This document shows, piece by piece, positions 1 through 15,000 of a stretch of 64,000 bases of DNA (positions within the stretch are counted from its first letter, which is position 1; every line of letters starts with the position of its first letter). The position numbers and the translations under genes were made by a program. The notes under the pieces were generated by a model. That model ran no database searches and was not told the DNA's origin. It was given only the letters and a program-made list of their open reading frames with translations. The DNA is from Brassica napus (lineage: Eukaryota > Streptophyta > Magnoliopsida > Brassicales > Brassicaceae): contig NC_063439.1 in the NCBI RefSeq assembly GCF_020379485.1, forward strand, positions 25,916,098 to 25,980,097, in the 5' to 3' direction.

Positions 1-3000
1 ATAGCAGTTTTTAAGAAAATTATTTAAAAATACAACATATTGATGAAAAATTCTGAAAGAGTACTCAACTATCCACAAATATTCTTGTTATCCTAATTTC
101 TAAATCACAAACCCAAATCTACAGTATTTCTCTAATAAATGAAAACTTTCCAAAAATAGCAGTTTTTAAGAAAATTATTTAAAAATACAACATATTGATG
201 AAAAATTCTGAAAGAGTACTCAACTATCCACAAATATTATTGTTATCCTAATTTCTCAAATAATGAAAACTTTCCAAAAATAGCAGTTTTTAAGAAAATT
301 ATTTAAAAATACAACATATTGATGAAAAATTCTGAAAGAGTACTCAACTATCCACAAATATTCTTGTTATCCTAATTTCTAAATCACAAACCCAAATCAA
401 CAATATTTCTCTAATAAATGAAAACTTTCCAAAAATAGCAGTTTTTAAGAAAATTATTTAAAAATACAACATATTGATGAAAAATTCTGAAAGAGTACTC
501 AACTATCCACAAATATTCTTGTTATCCTAATTTCTAAATCACAAACCCAAATCAACAATATTTCTCTAATAAATGAAAACTTTCCAAAAATAGCAGTTTT
601 TAAGAAAATTATTTAAAAATACAACATATTGATGAAAAATTCTGAAAGAGTACTCAACTATCCACAAATATTCTTGTTATCCTAATTTCTAAATCACAAA
701 CCCTTAATCTACATATTTCTCTAATAATGAAAACTTTCAAAAATAGCAGTTTTTAAGAAAATTATTTAAAAATACAACATATTGATGAAAAATTCTGAAA
801 GAGTACTCAACTATCCACAAATATTTGTTATCCTAATTTCTAAATCACAAACCCAAATCAACAATATTTCTCAAATAATGAAAACTTTCCAAAAATAGCA
901 GTTTTTAAGAAAATTATTTAAAAATACAACATATTGATGAAAAATTCTGAAAGAGTACTCAACTATCCACAAATATTCTTGTTATCCTAATTTCTAAATC
1001 ACAAACCCCAAATCAACAATATTTCTCTAATAAATGAAAACTTTCCAAAAATAGCAGTTTTTAAGAAAATTATTTAAAAATACAACATATTGATGAAAAA
1101 TTCTGAAAGAGTACTCAACTATCCACAAATATTATTGTTATCCTAATTTCTAAATCACAAACCCAAATCAACAGTATTTCTCTAATAAATGAAAACTTTC
1201 CAAAATAGCAGTTTTTAAGAAAATTATTTAAAAATACAACATATTGATGAAAAATTCTGAAAGAGTACTCAACTATCCACAAATATTCTTGTTATCCTAA
1301 TTTATAAATCACAAACCCCAAATCAACATATTTCTCTAATAATGAAAACTTTCCAAAAATAGCAGTTTTTAAGAAAATTATTTAAAAATACAACATATTG
1401 ATGAAAAATTCTGAAAGAGTACTCAACTATCCACAAATATTCTTGTTATCCTAATTTCTAAATCACAAACCCCAAATCAACAATATTTCTCTAATAAATG
1501 AAAACTTTCCAAAAATAGCAGTTTTAAGAAAATTATTAAAAATACAACATATTGATGAAAAATTCTGAAAGAGTACTCAACTATCCACAAATATTCTTGT
1601 TATCCTAATTTCTAAATCACAAAACCCAAATCAACAATATTTCTCAATAAATGAAAACTTTCCAAAATAGCATAGTTTTTAAGAAAATTATTTAAAAATA
1701 CAACATATGATGAAAAATTCTGAAAGAGTACTCAACTATCCACAAATATTCTTGTTATCCTAATTTCTAAATCACAAACCCTTAATCAACAACATTTCTC
1801 TAATAAATGAAAACTTTCCAAAAATAGCAGTTTTTAAGAAAATTATTTAAAAATACAACATATTGATGAAAAATTCTGAAAGAGTACTCAACTATCCACA
1901 AATATTCTTGTTATCCTAATTTCTAAATCACAAACCCTTAATCTACAATATTCTCTAATAATGAAAACTTTCCAAAAATAGCAGTTTTTAAGAAAATTAT
2001 TTAAAAATACAACATATTGATGAAAAATTCTGAAAGAGTACTCAACTATCCACAAATATTTGTTATCCTAATTTCTAAATCACAAAACCCCAAATCAACA
2101 ATATTCTCTAATGAAAATGAAAACTTTCAAAAATAGCAGTTTTTAAGAAAATTATTTAAAAATACAACATATTGATGAAAAATTCTGAAAGAGTACTCAA
2201 CTATCCACAAATATTCTTGTTATCCTAATTTCTAAATCACAAACCCCAAATCAACAATATTTCTCTAATAAATGAAAACTTTCCAAAAAGCAGCAGTTTT
2301 TAAGAAAATTATTTAAAAATACAACATATTGATGAAAATTCTGAAAGAGTACTCAACTATCCACAAATATTCTTGTTATCCTAATTTCTAAATCACAAAC
2401 CCAAATCAACAATATTTCTCTAATAAATGAAAACTTTCCAAAAATAGCAGTTTTAAGAAAATTATTAAAAATACAACATATTGATGAAAAATTCTGAAAG
2501 AGTACTCAACTATCCACAAATATTCTTGTTATCCTAATTTCTAAATCACAAACCCAATCAACAATATTTCTCTAATAAATGAAAACTTTCCAAAAATAGC
2601 AGTTTTTAAGAAAATTATTTAAAAATACAACATATTGATGAAAAATTCTGAAAGAGTACTCAACTATCCACAAATATTCTTGTTATCCTAATTTCTAAAT
2701 CACAAACCCAAATCTACAAGTATTTCTCTAATAAATGAAAACTTTCCAAAAATAGCAGTTTTTAAGAAAATTATTTAAAAATACAACATATTGATGAAAA
2801 ATCTGAAAGAGTACTCAACTATCCACAAATATTCTTGTTATCCTAATTTCTAAATCACAAACCCAAATCAACAATATTTCTCAAATAATGAAAACTTTCC
2901 AAAAATAGCAGTTTTAAGAAAATTATTTAAAAATACAACATATTGATGAAAAATTCTGAAAGAGTACTCAACTATCCACAAATATTCTTGTTATCCTAAT

Positions 3001-6000
3001 TTCTAAATCACAAAACCCAAATCAACAATATTTCTCTAATAAATGAAAACTTTCCAAAAATAGCAGTTTTAAGAAAATTATTTAAAATACAACATATTGA
3101 TGAAAAATTCTGAAAGAGTACTCAACTATCCACAAATATTCTTGTTATCCTAATTTCTAAATCACAAACCTTAATCTACATATTTCTCTAATAAATGAAA
3201 ACTTTCCAAAAATAGCAGTTTTTAAGAAAATTATTTAAAAATACAACATATTGATGAAAAATTCTGAAAGAGTACTCAACTATCCACAAATATTATTGTT
3301 ATCCTAATTTCTAAATCACAAACCCAAATCAACATATTTCTCAAATAATGAAAACTTTCCAAAAATAGCAGTTTTTAAGAAAATTATTTAAAAATACAAC
3401 ATATTGATGAAAAATTCTGAAAGAGTACTCAACTATCCACAAATATTCTTGTTATCCTAATTTCTAAATCACAAACCCCAAATCAACAATATCTCTAATA
3501 AATGAAAACTTTCCAAAAATAGCAGTTTTTAAGAAAATTATTTAAAAATACAACATATTGATGAAAATTCTGAAAGAGTACTCAACTATCCACAAATATT
3601 CTTGTTATCCTAATTTCTAAATCACAAACCCAAATCTACAGTATTTCTCTAATAAATGAAAACTTTCCAAAAATAGCAGTTTTTAAGAAAATTATTTAAA
3701 AATACAACATATTGATGAAAAATTCTGAAAGAGTACTCAACTATCCACAAATATTCTTGTTATCCTAATTTCTAAATCACAAACCCTTAATCTACAGTAT
3801 TTTCTAATAAATGAAAACTTTCCAAAAATAGCAGTTTTTAAGAAAAATTATTTAAAAATACAACATATTGATGAAAAATTCTGAAAGAGTACTCAACTAT
3901 CCACAAATATTCTTGTTATCCTAATTTCTAAATCACAAACCCAAATCAACAATATTTCTCTAATAATGAAAACTTTCCAAAAATAGCAGTTTTTAAGAAA
4001 ATTATTTAAAAATACAACATATTGATGAAAAATTCTGAAAGAGTACTCAACTATCACAAATATTCTTGTTATCCTAATTTCTAAATCACAAACCCAAATC
4101 AACAATATTTCTCTAATAAATGAAAACTTTCCAAAAATAGCAGTTTTTAAGAAAATTATTTAAAAATACAACATATTGATGAAAAATTCTGAAAGAGTAC
4201 TCAACTATCCACAAATATTCTTGTTATCCTAATTTCTAAATCACAAACCCAAATCAACAATATTTCTCTAATAAATGAAAACTTTCCAAAAATAGCAGTT
4301 TTTAAGAAAATTATTTAAAAATACAACATATTGATGAAAAATTCTGAAAGAGTACTCAACTATCCACAAATATTCTTGTTATCCTAATTTCTAAATCACA
4401 AACCCAAATCAACATATTTCTCTAATAAATGAAAACTTTCCAAAAATAGCAGTTTTTAAGAAAATTATTTAAAAATACAACATATTGATGAAAAATTCTG
4501 AAAGAGTACTCAACTATCCACAAATATTCTTGTTATCCTAATTTCTAAATCACAAACCCTTAATCTACAGTATTTCTCTAATAAATGAAAACTTTCCAAA
4601 AATAGCAGTTTTTAAGAAAATTATTTAAAAATACAACATATTGATGAAAAATTCTGAAAGAGTACTCAACTATCCACAAATATTCTTGTTATCCTAATTT
4701 CTAAATCACAAACCCAAATCAACAATATTTCTCTAATAAATGAAAACTTTCCAAAAATAGCAGTTTTTAAGAAAATTATTTAAAAATACAACATATTGAT
4801 GAAAATTCTGAAAGAGTACTCAACTATCCACAAATATTCTTGTTTCCTAATTTCTAAATCACAAACCCAAATCTACAGTATTTCTCTAATAAATGAAAAC
4901 TTTCCAAAAATAGCAGTTTTTAAGAAAATTATTTAAAAATACAACATATTGATGAAAAATTCTGAAAGAGTACTCAACTATCCACAATATTATTGTTATC
5001 CTAATTTCTAAATCACAAACCCAAATCAACAATATTTCTCAAATAATGAAAACTTTCCAAAAATAGCAGTTTTTAAGAAAATTATTTAAAAATACAACAT
5101 ATTGATGAAAAATTCTGAAAGAGTACTCAACTATCCACAAATATTCTTGTTATCCTAATTTCTAAATCACAAACCCCAAATCAACAATATTTCTCTAATA
5201 ATGAAAACTTTCCAAAAATAGCAGTTTTTAAGAAAATTATTTAAAAATACAACATATTGATGAAAAATTCTGAAAGAGTACTCAACTATCCACAAATATT
5301 ATGTTATCCTAATTTCTAAATCACAAACCCCAAATCAACAATATTTCTCTAATAATGAAAACTTTCCAAAAATAGCAGTTTTTAAGAAAATTATTTAAAA
5401 TACAACATATTGATGAAAAATTCTGAAAGAGTACTCAACTATCCACAAATATTCTTGTTATCCTAATTTCTAAATCACAAACCCAAATCAACAATATTCT
5501 CTAATAAATGAAAACTTTCCAAATAGCAGTTTTTAAGAAAATTATTTAAAAATACAACATATTGATGAAAAATTCTGAAAGAGTACTCAACTATCCACAA
5601 ATATTCTTGTTATCCTAATTTCTAAATCACAACCCCAAATCAACAATATTTCTCAAAAATGAAAACTTTCCAAAAATAGCAGTTTTAAGAAAATTATTTA
5701 AAAATACAACATATTGATGAAAAATTCTGAAAGAGTACTCAACTATCCACAAATATTCTTGTTATCCTAATTTTAAATCACAAACCCCAAATCAACAATA
5801 TTTCTCAAATAATGAAAACTTTCCAAAAATAGCAGTTTTTAAGAAAATTATTTAAAAATACAACATATTGATGAAAAATTCTGAAAGAGTACTCAACTAT
5901 CCACAAATATTATTGTTATCCTAATTTATAAATCACAAACCCCAAATCAACAATATTTCTCTAATAAATGAAAACTTTCCAAAAATAGCAGTTTTTAAGA

Positions 6001-9000
6001 AAATTATTTAAAAATACAACATATTGATGAAAAATTCTGAAAGAGTACTCAACTATCCACAAATATTCTTGTTATCCTAATTTCTAAATCACAAAACCAA
6101 ATCAACAATATTTTCTCTAATAAATGAAAACTTTCCAAAAATAGCAGTTTTTAAGAAAATTATTTAAAAATACAACATATTGATGAAAATTCTGAAAGAG
6201 TACTCAACTATCCACAAATATTGTGTTATCCTAATTTCTAAATCACAAACCCTTAATCTACAGTATTTCTCTATAAATGAAAACTTTCAAAATAGCAGTT
6301 TTAAGAAAATTATTTAAAAATACAACATATTGATGAAAAATTCTGAAAGAGTACTCAACTATCCACAAATATTCTTGTTATCCTAATTTCTAAATCACAA
6401 AACCCAAATCAACAACATTTCTCTAATAAATGAAAACTTTCCAAAATAGCAGTTTTTAAGAAAATTATTAAAAATACAACATATTGATGAAAAATTCTGA
6501 AAGAGTACTCAACTATCCACAAATATTCTTGTTATCCTAATTTCTAAATCACAAACCCAAATCTACAGTATTTCTCTAATAAATGAAAACTTTCCAAAAA
6601 TAGCAGTTTTTAAGAAAATTATTTAAAAATACAACATATTGATGAAAAATTCTGAAAGAGTACTCAACTATCCACAAATATTATTGTTATCCTAATTTAT
6701 AAATCACAAACCCCAAATCAACATATTTCTCTAATAATGAAAACTTTCCAAAAATAGCAGTTTTTAAGAAAATTATTTAAAAATACAACATATTGATGAA
6801 AAATTCTGAAAGAGTACTCAACTATCCACAAATATTATTGTTATCCTAATTTATAAATCACAAACCCCAAATCAACAATATTTCTCTAATAAATGAAAAC
6901 TTTCCAAAAATAGCAGTTTTTAAGAAAATTATTTAAAAATACAACATATTGATGAAAAATCTGAAAGAGTACTCAACTATCCACAAATATTCTTGTTATC
7001 CTAATTTCTAAATCACAAACCCTTAATCTACAGTATTTCTCTAATAAATGAAAACTTTCCAAAAATAGCAGTTTTTAAGAAAATTATTTAAAAATACAAA
7101 TATTGATGAAAAATTCTGAAGAGTACTACCAACTATCCACAAATATTATTGTTATCCTAATTTATAAATCACAAACCCCAAATCAACAATATTTCTCTAA
7201 TAAATGAAAACTTTCCAAAAATAGCAGTTTTTAAGAAAATTATTTAAAAATACAACATATTGATGAAAAATTCTGAAAGAGTACTCAACTATCCACAAAT
7301 ATTCTTGTTATCCTAATTTCTAAATCACAAACCCAAATCTACAATATTTCTCTAATAAATGAAAACTTTCCAAAAATAGCAGTTTTAAGAAAATTATTTA
7401 AAAATACAACATATTGATGAAAAATTCTGAAAGAGTACTCAACTATCCACAAATATTCTTGTTATCCTAATTTCTAAATCACAAAACCTTAATCTACAGT
7501 ATTTCTCTAATAAATGAAAACTTTCCAAAAATAGCAGTTTTTAAGAAATTATTTAAAAATACAACATATTGATGAAAAATTCTGAAAGAGTACTCAACTA
7601 TCCACAAATATTATTGTTATCCTAATTTCTAAATCACAAACCCCAAATCAACAATATTTCTCTAATAATGAAAACTTTCCAAAAATAGCAGTTTTAAGAA
7701 AATTATTTAAAATACAACATATTGATGAAAAATTCTGAAAGAGTACTCAACTATCCACAAATATTCTTGTTATCCTAATTTTAAATCACAAACCCCAAAT
7801 CAACAATATTTCTCAATAATGAAAACTTTCCAAAATAGCAGTTTTTAAGAAAATTATTTAAAAATACAACATATTGATGAAAAATTCTGAAAGAGTACTC
7901 AACTATCCACAAATATTATTGTTATCCTAATTTATAAATCACAAACCCCAAATCAACAATATTTCTCTAATAAATGAAAACTTTCCAAAAATAGCAGTTT
8001 TTAAGAAAATTATTTAAAAATACAACATATTGATGAAAAATTCTGAAAGAGTACTCAACTATCCACAAATATTCTTGTTATCCTAATTTCTAAATCACAA
8101 ACCCAAATCAACAATATTTCTCTAATAAATGAAAACTTTCAAAAATAGCAGTTTTTAAGAAAATTATTTAAAAATACAACATATTGATGAAAAATTCTGA
8201 AAGAGTACTCAACTATCCACAAATATTCTTGTTATCCTAATTTCTAAATCACAAACCCAAATCTACAATATTTCTCTATAAATGAAAACTTTCCAAAAAT
8301 AGCAGTTTTAAGAAAATTATTTAAAAATACAACATATTGATGAAAAATTCTGAAAGAGTACTCAACTATCCACAAATATTTTGTTATCCTAATTTCTAAA
8401 TCACAAACCCAAATCAACAATATTTCTCTAATAAATGAAAACTTTCCAAAAATAGCAGTTTTTAAGAAAATTATTTAAAAATACAACATATTGATGAAAA
8501 ATTCTGAAAGAGTACTCAACTATCCACAAATATTCTTGTTATCCTAATTTCTAAATCACAAACCCCAAATCAACAATATTTCTCTAATAAATGAAAACTT
8601 TCCAAAAATAGCAGTTTTTAAGAAAATTATTTAAAAATACAACATATTGATGAAAAATTCTGAAAGAGTACTCAACTATCCACAAATATTCTTGTTATCC
8701 TAATTTCTAAATCACAAACCCAAATCTACAGTATTTCTCTAATAAATGAAAACTTTCCAAAATAGCAGTTTTTAAGAAAATTATTTAAAAATACAACATA
8801 TTGATGAAAAATTCTGAAAGAGTACTCAACTATCCACAAATATTCTTGTTATCCTAATTTCTAAATCACAAACCCAAATCTACATATTTCTCTAATAAAT
8901 GAAAACTTTCCAAAAATAGCAGTTTTTAAGAAAATTATTTAAAAATACAACATATTGATGAAAAATTCTGAAAGAGTACTCAACTATCCACAATATTATT

Positions 9001-12000
9001 GTTATCCTAATTTCTAAATCACAAACCCCAAATCAACATATTTCTCAAAATGAAAACTTTCCAAAAATAGCAGTTTTTAAGAAAATTATTTTAAAATACA
9101 ACATATTGATGAAAAATTCTGAAAGAGTACTCAACTATCCACAAATATTCTTGTTATCCTAATTTCTAAATCACAAACCCAAATCAACATTATTTCTCAA
9201 ATAATGAAAACTTTCCAAAATAGCAGTTTTTAAGAAAATTATTTAAAAATACAACATATTGATGAAAAATTCTGAAAGAGTACTCAACTATCCACAAATA
9301 TTCTTGTTATCCTAATTTCTAAATCACAAACCCCAAATCAACAATTTTCTCTAATAATGAAAACTTTCCAAAATAGCAGTTTTAAGAAAATTATTTAAAA
9401 ATACAACATATTGATGAAAAATTCTGAAAGAGTACTCAACTATCCACAAATATTCTTGTTATCCTAATTTCTAAATCACAAAACCCAAATCAACAATATT
9501 TCTCTAATAAATGAAAACTTTCCAAAAATAGCAGTTTTTAAGAAATTATTTAAAAATACAACATATTGATGAAAAATTCTGAAAGAGTACTCAACTATCC
9601 ACAAATATTCTTGTTATCCTAATTTCTAAATCACAAACCCAAATCTACAGTATTTCTCTAATAATGAAAACTTTCCAAAAATAGCAGTTTTTAAGAAAAT
9701 TATTTAAAAATACAACATATTGATGAAAAATTCTGAAAGAGTACTCAACTATCCACAAATATTCTTGTTATCCTAATTTCTAAATCACAAACCCAAATCT
9801 ACAGTATTTCTCTAATAAATGAAAACTTCTAAAAATAGTAGTTTTTATGAAAATTATTTAAAAATACAACATATTGATGAAAAATTCTGAAAGAGTACTC
9901 AACTATCCACAAATATTCTTGTTATCCTAATTTCTAAATCACAAACCCAAATCAACAATATTTCTCTAATAATGAAAACTTTCCAAAAATAGCAGTTTTT
10001 AAGAAAATTATTTAAAAATACAACATATTGATGAAAAATTCTGAAAGAGTACTCAACTATCCACAAATATTCTTGTTATCCTAATTTAAAATCACAAACC
10101 CCAAATCAACAATATTTCTCTAATAAATGAAAACTTTCCAAAATAGCAGTTTTTAAGAAAATTATTTTAAAATACAACATATTGATGAAAAATTCTGAAA
10201 GAGTACTCAACTATCCACAAATATTCTTGTTATCCTAATTTCTAAATCACAAACCCAAATCTACAGTATTTCTCTAAAATGAAAACTTTCCAAAAATAGC
10301 AGTTTTTAAGAAAATTATTTAAAAATACAACATATTGATGAAAAATTCTGAAAGAGTACTCAACTATCCACAAATATTTTGTTATCCTAATTTCTAAATC
10401 ACAAACCCCAAATCAACAATATTTCTCTAATAATGAAAACTTTCCAAAAATAGCAGTTTTAAGAAAATTATTTAAAAATACAACATATTGATGAAAAATT
10501 CTGAAAGAGTACTCAACTATCCACAAATATTCTTGTTATCCTAATTTATAAATCACAAACCCCAAATCAACAATATTTCTCTAATAAATGAAAACTTTCC
10601 AAAATAGCAGTTTTTAAGAAAATTATTTAAAATACAACATATTGATGAAAAATTCTGAAAGAGTACTCAACTATCCACAAATATCTTGTTATCCTAATTT
10701 CTAAATCACAAACCCTTAATCTACAGTATTTCTCTAATAAATGAAAACTTTCCAAAATAGCAGTTTTAAGAAAATTATTTAAAAATACAACATATTGATG
10801 AAAAATTCTGAAAGAGTACTCAACTATCCACAAATATTCTTGTTATCCTAATTTCTAAATCACAAACCCAAATCAACATATTTCTCTAATAAATGAAAAC
10901 TTTCCAAAAATAGCAGTTTTTAAGAAAATTATTTAAAAATACAACATATTGATGAAAAATTCTGAAAGAGTACTCAACTATCCACAAATATTCTTGTTAT
11001 CCTAATTTATAAATCACAAACCCCAAATCAACAATATTTCTCAAATAATGAAAACTTTCCAAAAATAGCAGTTTTTAAGAAAATTATTTAAAAATACAAC
11101 ATATTGATGAAAAATTCTGAAAGAGTACTCAACTATCCACAAATATTATTGTTATCCTAATTTATAAATCACAAACCCCAAATCAACAATATTTCTCTAA
11201 TAAATGAAAACTTTCCAAAAATAGCAGTTTTTAAGAAAATTATTTAAAAATACAACATATTGATGAAAAATTCTGAAAGAGTACTCAACTATCCACAAAT
11301 ATTCTTGTTATCCTAATTTCTAAATCACAAACCCCAAATCAACAATATTTCTCTAAAAATGAAAACTTTCCAAAAATAGCAGTTTTTAAGAAAATTATTT
11401 AAAAATACAACATATTGATGAAAAATTCTGAAAGAGTACTCAACTATCCACAAATATTCTTGTTATCCTAATTTCTAAATCACAAACCCAAATCTACAGT
11501 ATTTCTCTAATAAATGAAAACTTTCCAAAAATAGCAGTTTTTAAGAAAATTATTTAAAAATACAACATATTGATGAAAAATTCTGAAAGAGTACTCAACT
11601 ATCCACAAATATTCTTGTTATCCTAATTTCTAAATCACAAACCTTAATCTACAGTATTTCTCTAATAATGAAAACTTTCCAAAATAGCAGTTTTTAAGAA
11701 AATTATTTAAAATACAACATATTGATGAAAAATTCTGAAAGAGTACTCAACTATCCACAAATATTATTGTTATCCTAATTTCTAAATCACAAACCCCAAA
11801 TCAACAATATTTCTCTAATAATGAAAAATTTCCAAAAATAGCAGTTTTTAAGAAAATTATTTAAAAATACAACATATTGATGAAAAATTCTGAAAGAGTA
11901 CTCAACTATCCACAAATATTCTTGTTATCCTAATTCTAAATCACAAACCCAAATCAACAATTTCTCTAATAATGAAAACTTTCCAAAAATAGCAGTTTTT

Positions 12001-15000
12001 AAGAAAATTATTTAAAAATACAACATATTGATGAAAAATTCTGAAAGAGTACTCAACTATCCACAAATATTCTTGTTATCCTAATTTCTAAATCACAAAC
12101 CCCAAATCAACAATATTCTCTAATAAATGAAAACTTTCCAAAAATAGCAGTTTTAAGAAAATTATTTAAAAATACAACATATTGATGAAAAATTCTGAAA
12201 GAGTACTCAACTATCCACAAATATTCTTGTTATCCTAATTTTAAATCACAAACCCTTAATCTACAGTATTTCTCTAATAATGAAAACTTTCCAAAAATAG
12301 CAGTTTTAAGAAAATTATTTAAAAATACAACATATTGATGAAAAATTCTGAAAGAGTACTCAACTATCCAAATATTCTTGTTATCCTAATTTCTAAATCA
12401 CAAAACCCCAAATCAACTATTTCTCTAATAAATGAAAACTTTCCAAAAATAGCAGTTTTTAAGAAAATTATTTAAAATACAACATATTGATGAAAAATTC
12501 TGAAAGAGTACTCAACTATCCACAAATATTATGTTATCCTAATTATAAATCACAAACCCCAAATCAACAAATTTCTCAAAAATGAAAACTTTCCAAAAAT
12601 AGCAGTTTTTAAGAAAATTATTTAAAAATACAACATATTGATGAAAAATTCTGAAAGAGTACTCAACTATCCACAAATATTCTTGTTATCCTAATTTCTA
12701 AATCACAAACCCAAATCAACAATATTTCTCTAATAAATGAAAACTTTCCAAAAATAGCAGTTTTAAGAAAATTATTTAAAAATACAACATATTGATGAAA
12801 AATTCTGAAAGAGTACTCAACTATCCACAAATATTCTTGTTATCCTAATTTCTAAATCACAAACCCAAATCAACAATATTTCTCTAATAATGAAAACTTT
12901 CAAAAATAGCAGTTTTTAAGAAAATTATTTAAAAATACAACATATTGATGAAAAATTCTGAAAGAGTACTCAACTATCCACAAATATTCTTGTTATCCTA
13001 ATTTCTAAATCACAAACCCCAAATCAACAATATTTCTCTAATAATGAAAACTTTCCAAAATAGCAGTTTTTAAGAAAATTATTTAAAAATACAACATATT
13101 GATGAAAAATTCTGAAAGAGTACTCAACTATCCACAAATATTATGTTATCCTAATTTATAATCACAAACCCCAAATCAACAATATTTCTCTAATAAATGA
13201 AAACTTTCCAAAAATAGCAGTTTTTAAGAAAATTATTTAAAAATACAACATATTGATGAAAAATCTGAAAGAGTACTCAACTATCCACAAATATTCTTGT
13301 TATCCTAATTTCTAAATCACAAACCCAAATCTACAGTATTTCTCTAATAAATGAAAACTTTCCAAAAATAGCAGTTTTTAAGAAAATTATTAAAAAATAC
13401 AACATATTGATGAAAAATTCTGAAAGAGTACTCAACTATCCACAAATATTCTTGTTATCCTAATTTCTAAATCACAAACCCTTAATCAACAGTATTTCTC
13501 TAATAAATGAAAACTTTCCAAAAATAGCAGTTTTTAAGAAAATTATTTAAAAATACAACATATTGATGAAAAATTCTGAAAGAGTACTCAACTATCCACA
13601 AATATTCTTGTTATCCTAATTTATAAATCAAAAACCCCAAATCAACAATATTTCTCTAATAATGAAAACTTTCCAAAATAGCAGTTTTTAAGAAATTATT
13701 TTAAAATACAAATATTATGAAAAAAATTCTGAAAGAGTACAACTATCCACAAATATATTGTTATCCTAATTTCTAAATCACAACCCCAAATCAACAATAT
13801 TTCTCTAATAAATGAAAACTTTCCAAAAATAGCAGTTTTAAGAAAATTATTTAAAAATACAACATATTGATGAAAAATTCTGAAAGAGTACTCAACTATC
13901 CACAAATATTCTTGTTATCCTAATTTCTAAATCACAAACCCCAAATCAACAATATTTCTCTAATAAATGAAAACTTTCCAAAAATAGCAGTTTTTAAGAA
14001 AATATTTAAAAATACAACATATTGATGAAAAATTCTGAAAGAGTACTCAACTATCCACAAATATTCTTGTTATCCTAATTTCTAAATCACAAACCCAAAT
14101 CAACAATATTTCTCTAATAATGAAAACTTTCCAAAAATAGCAGTTTTTAAGAAATTATTTAAAATACAACATATTGATGAAAAATTCTGAAAGAGTACTC
14201 AACTATCCACAAATATTTTGTTATCCTAATTTTAAATCACAAACCCTTAATCTACAGTATTTCTCTAATAAATGAAAACTTTCCAAAAATAGCAGTTTTT
14301 AAGAAATTATTTAAAAATACAACATATTGATGAAAAATTCTGAAAGAGTACTCAACTATCCACAAATATTATTGTTATCCTAATTTCTAAATCAAAAAAN
14401 NNNNNNNNNNNNNNNNNNNNNNNNNNNNNNNNNNNNNNNNNNNNNNNNNNNNNNNNNNNNNNNNNNNNNNNNNNNNNNNNNNNNNNNNNNNNNNNNNNNG
14501 ACTACAGTGTATTTCTCTAATAAAATGAAAACTTTCCAGAATAGCAGTTTTTAAGAAAATTATTTAAAAATACAACTATTATTTGAAAAATTCTGAAAGA
14601 AGTACTCACAAACTATCCACAATATTCTTGTTACTAATTTCTAAATCACAAACCCAAATCTACAGTATTTCTCTAATAAATGAAACTTTCCAGAAATAGC
14701 AGTTTTTAAGAAAATTATTTAAAAATACAACATATTGATGAAAAATTCTGAAAGAGTACTCAACTATCCACAATATTCTTGTTATCCTAATTTCTAAATC
14801 ACAAACCCAAATCAACAATATTTCTTAATAAATGAAAACTTTCCAAAATAGCAGTTTTTAAGAAAATTATTTAAAAATACAACATATTGATGAAAAATCT
14901 GAAAGATACTCAACTATCCACAAAATTCTTGTTATCCTAATTTCTAAATCACAAACCCAAATCAACAATATTTCTCAAATAATGAAAACTTTCCAAAAAT

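Noticed and set aside
3893..13905. Open frames of about 70 codons within the satellite (e.g. 3,893-4,105; 10,627-10,833; 13,696-13,905)
   Set aside because: They recur only where chance indels keep the repeat open, have no start context, and translate the same AT-rich monomer.
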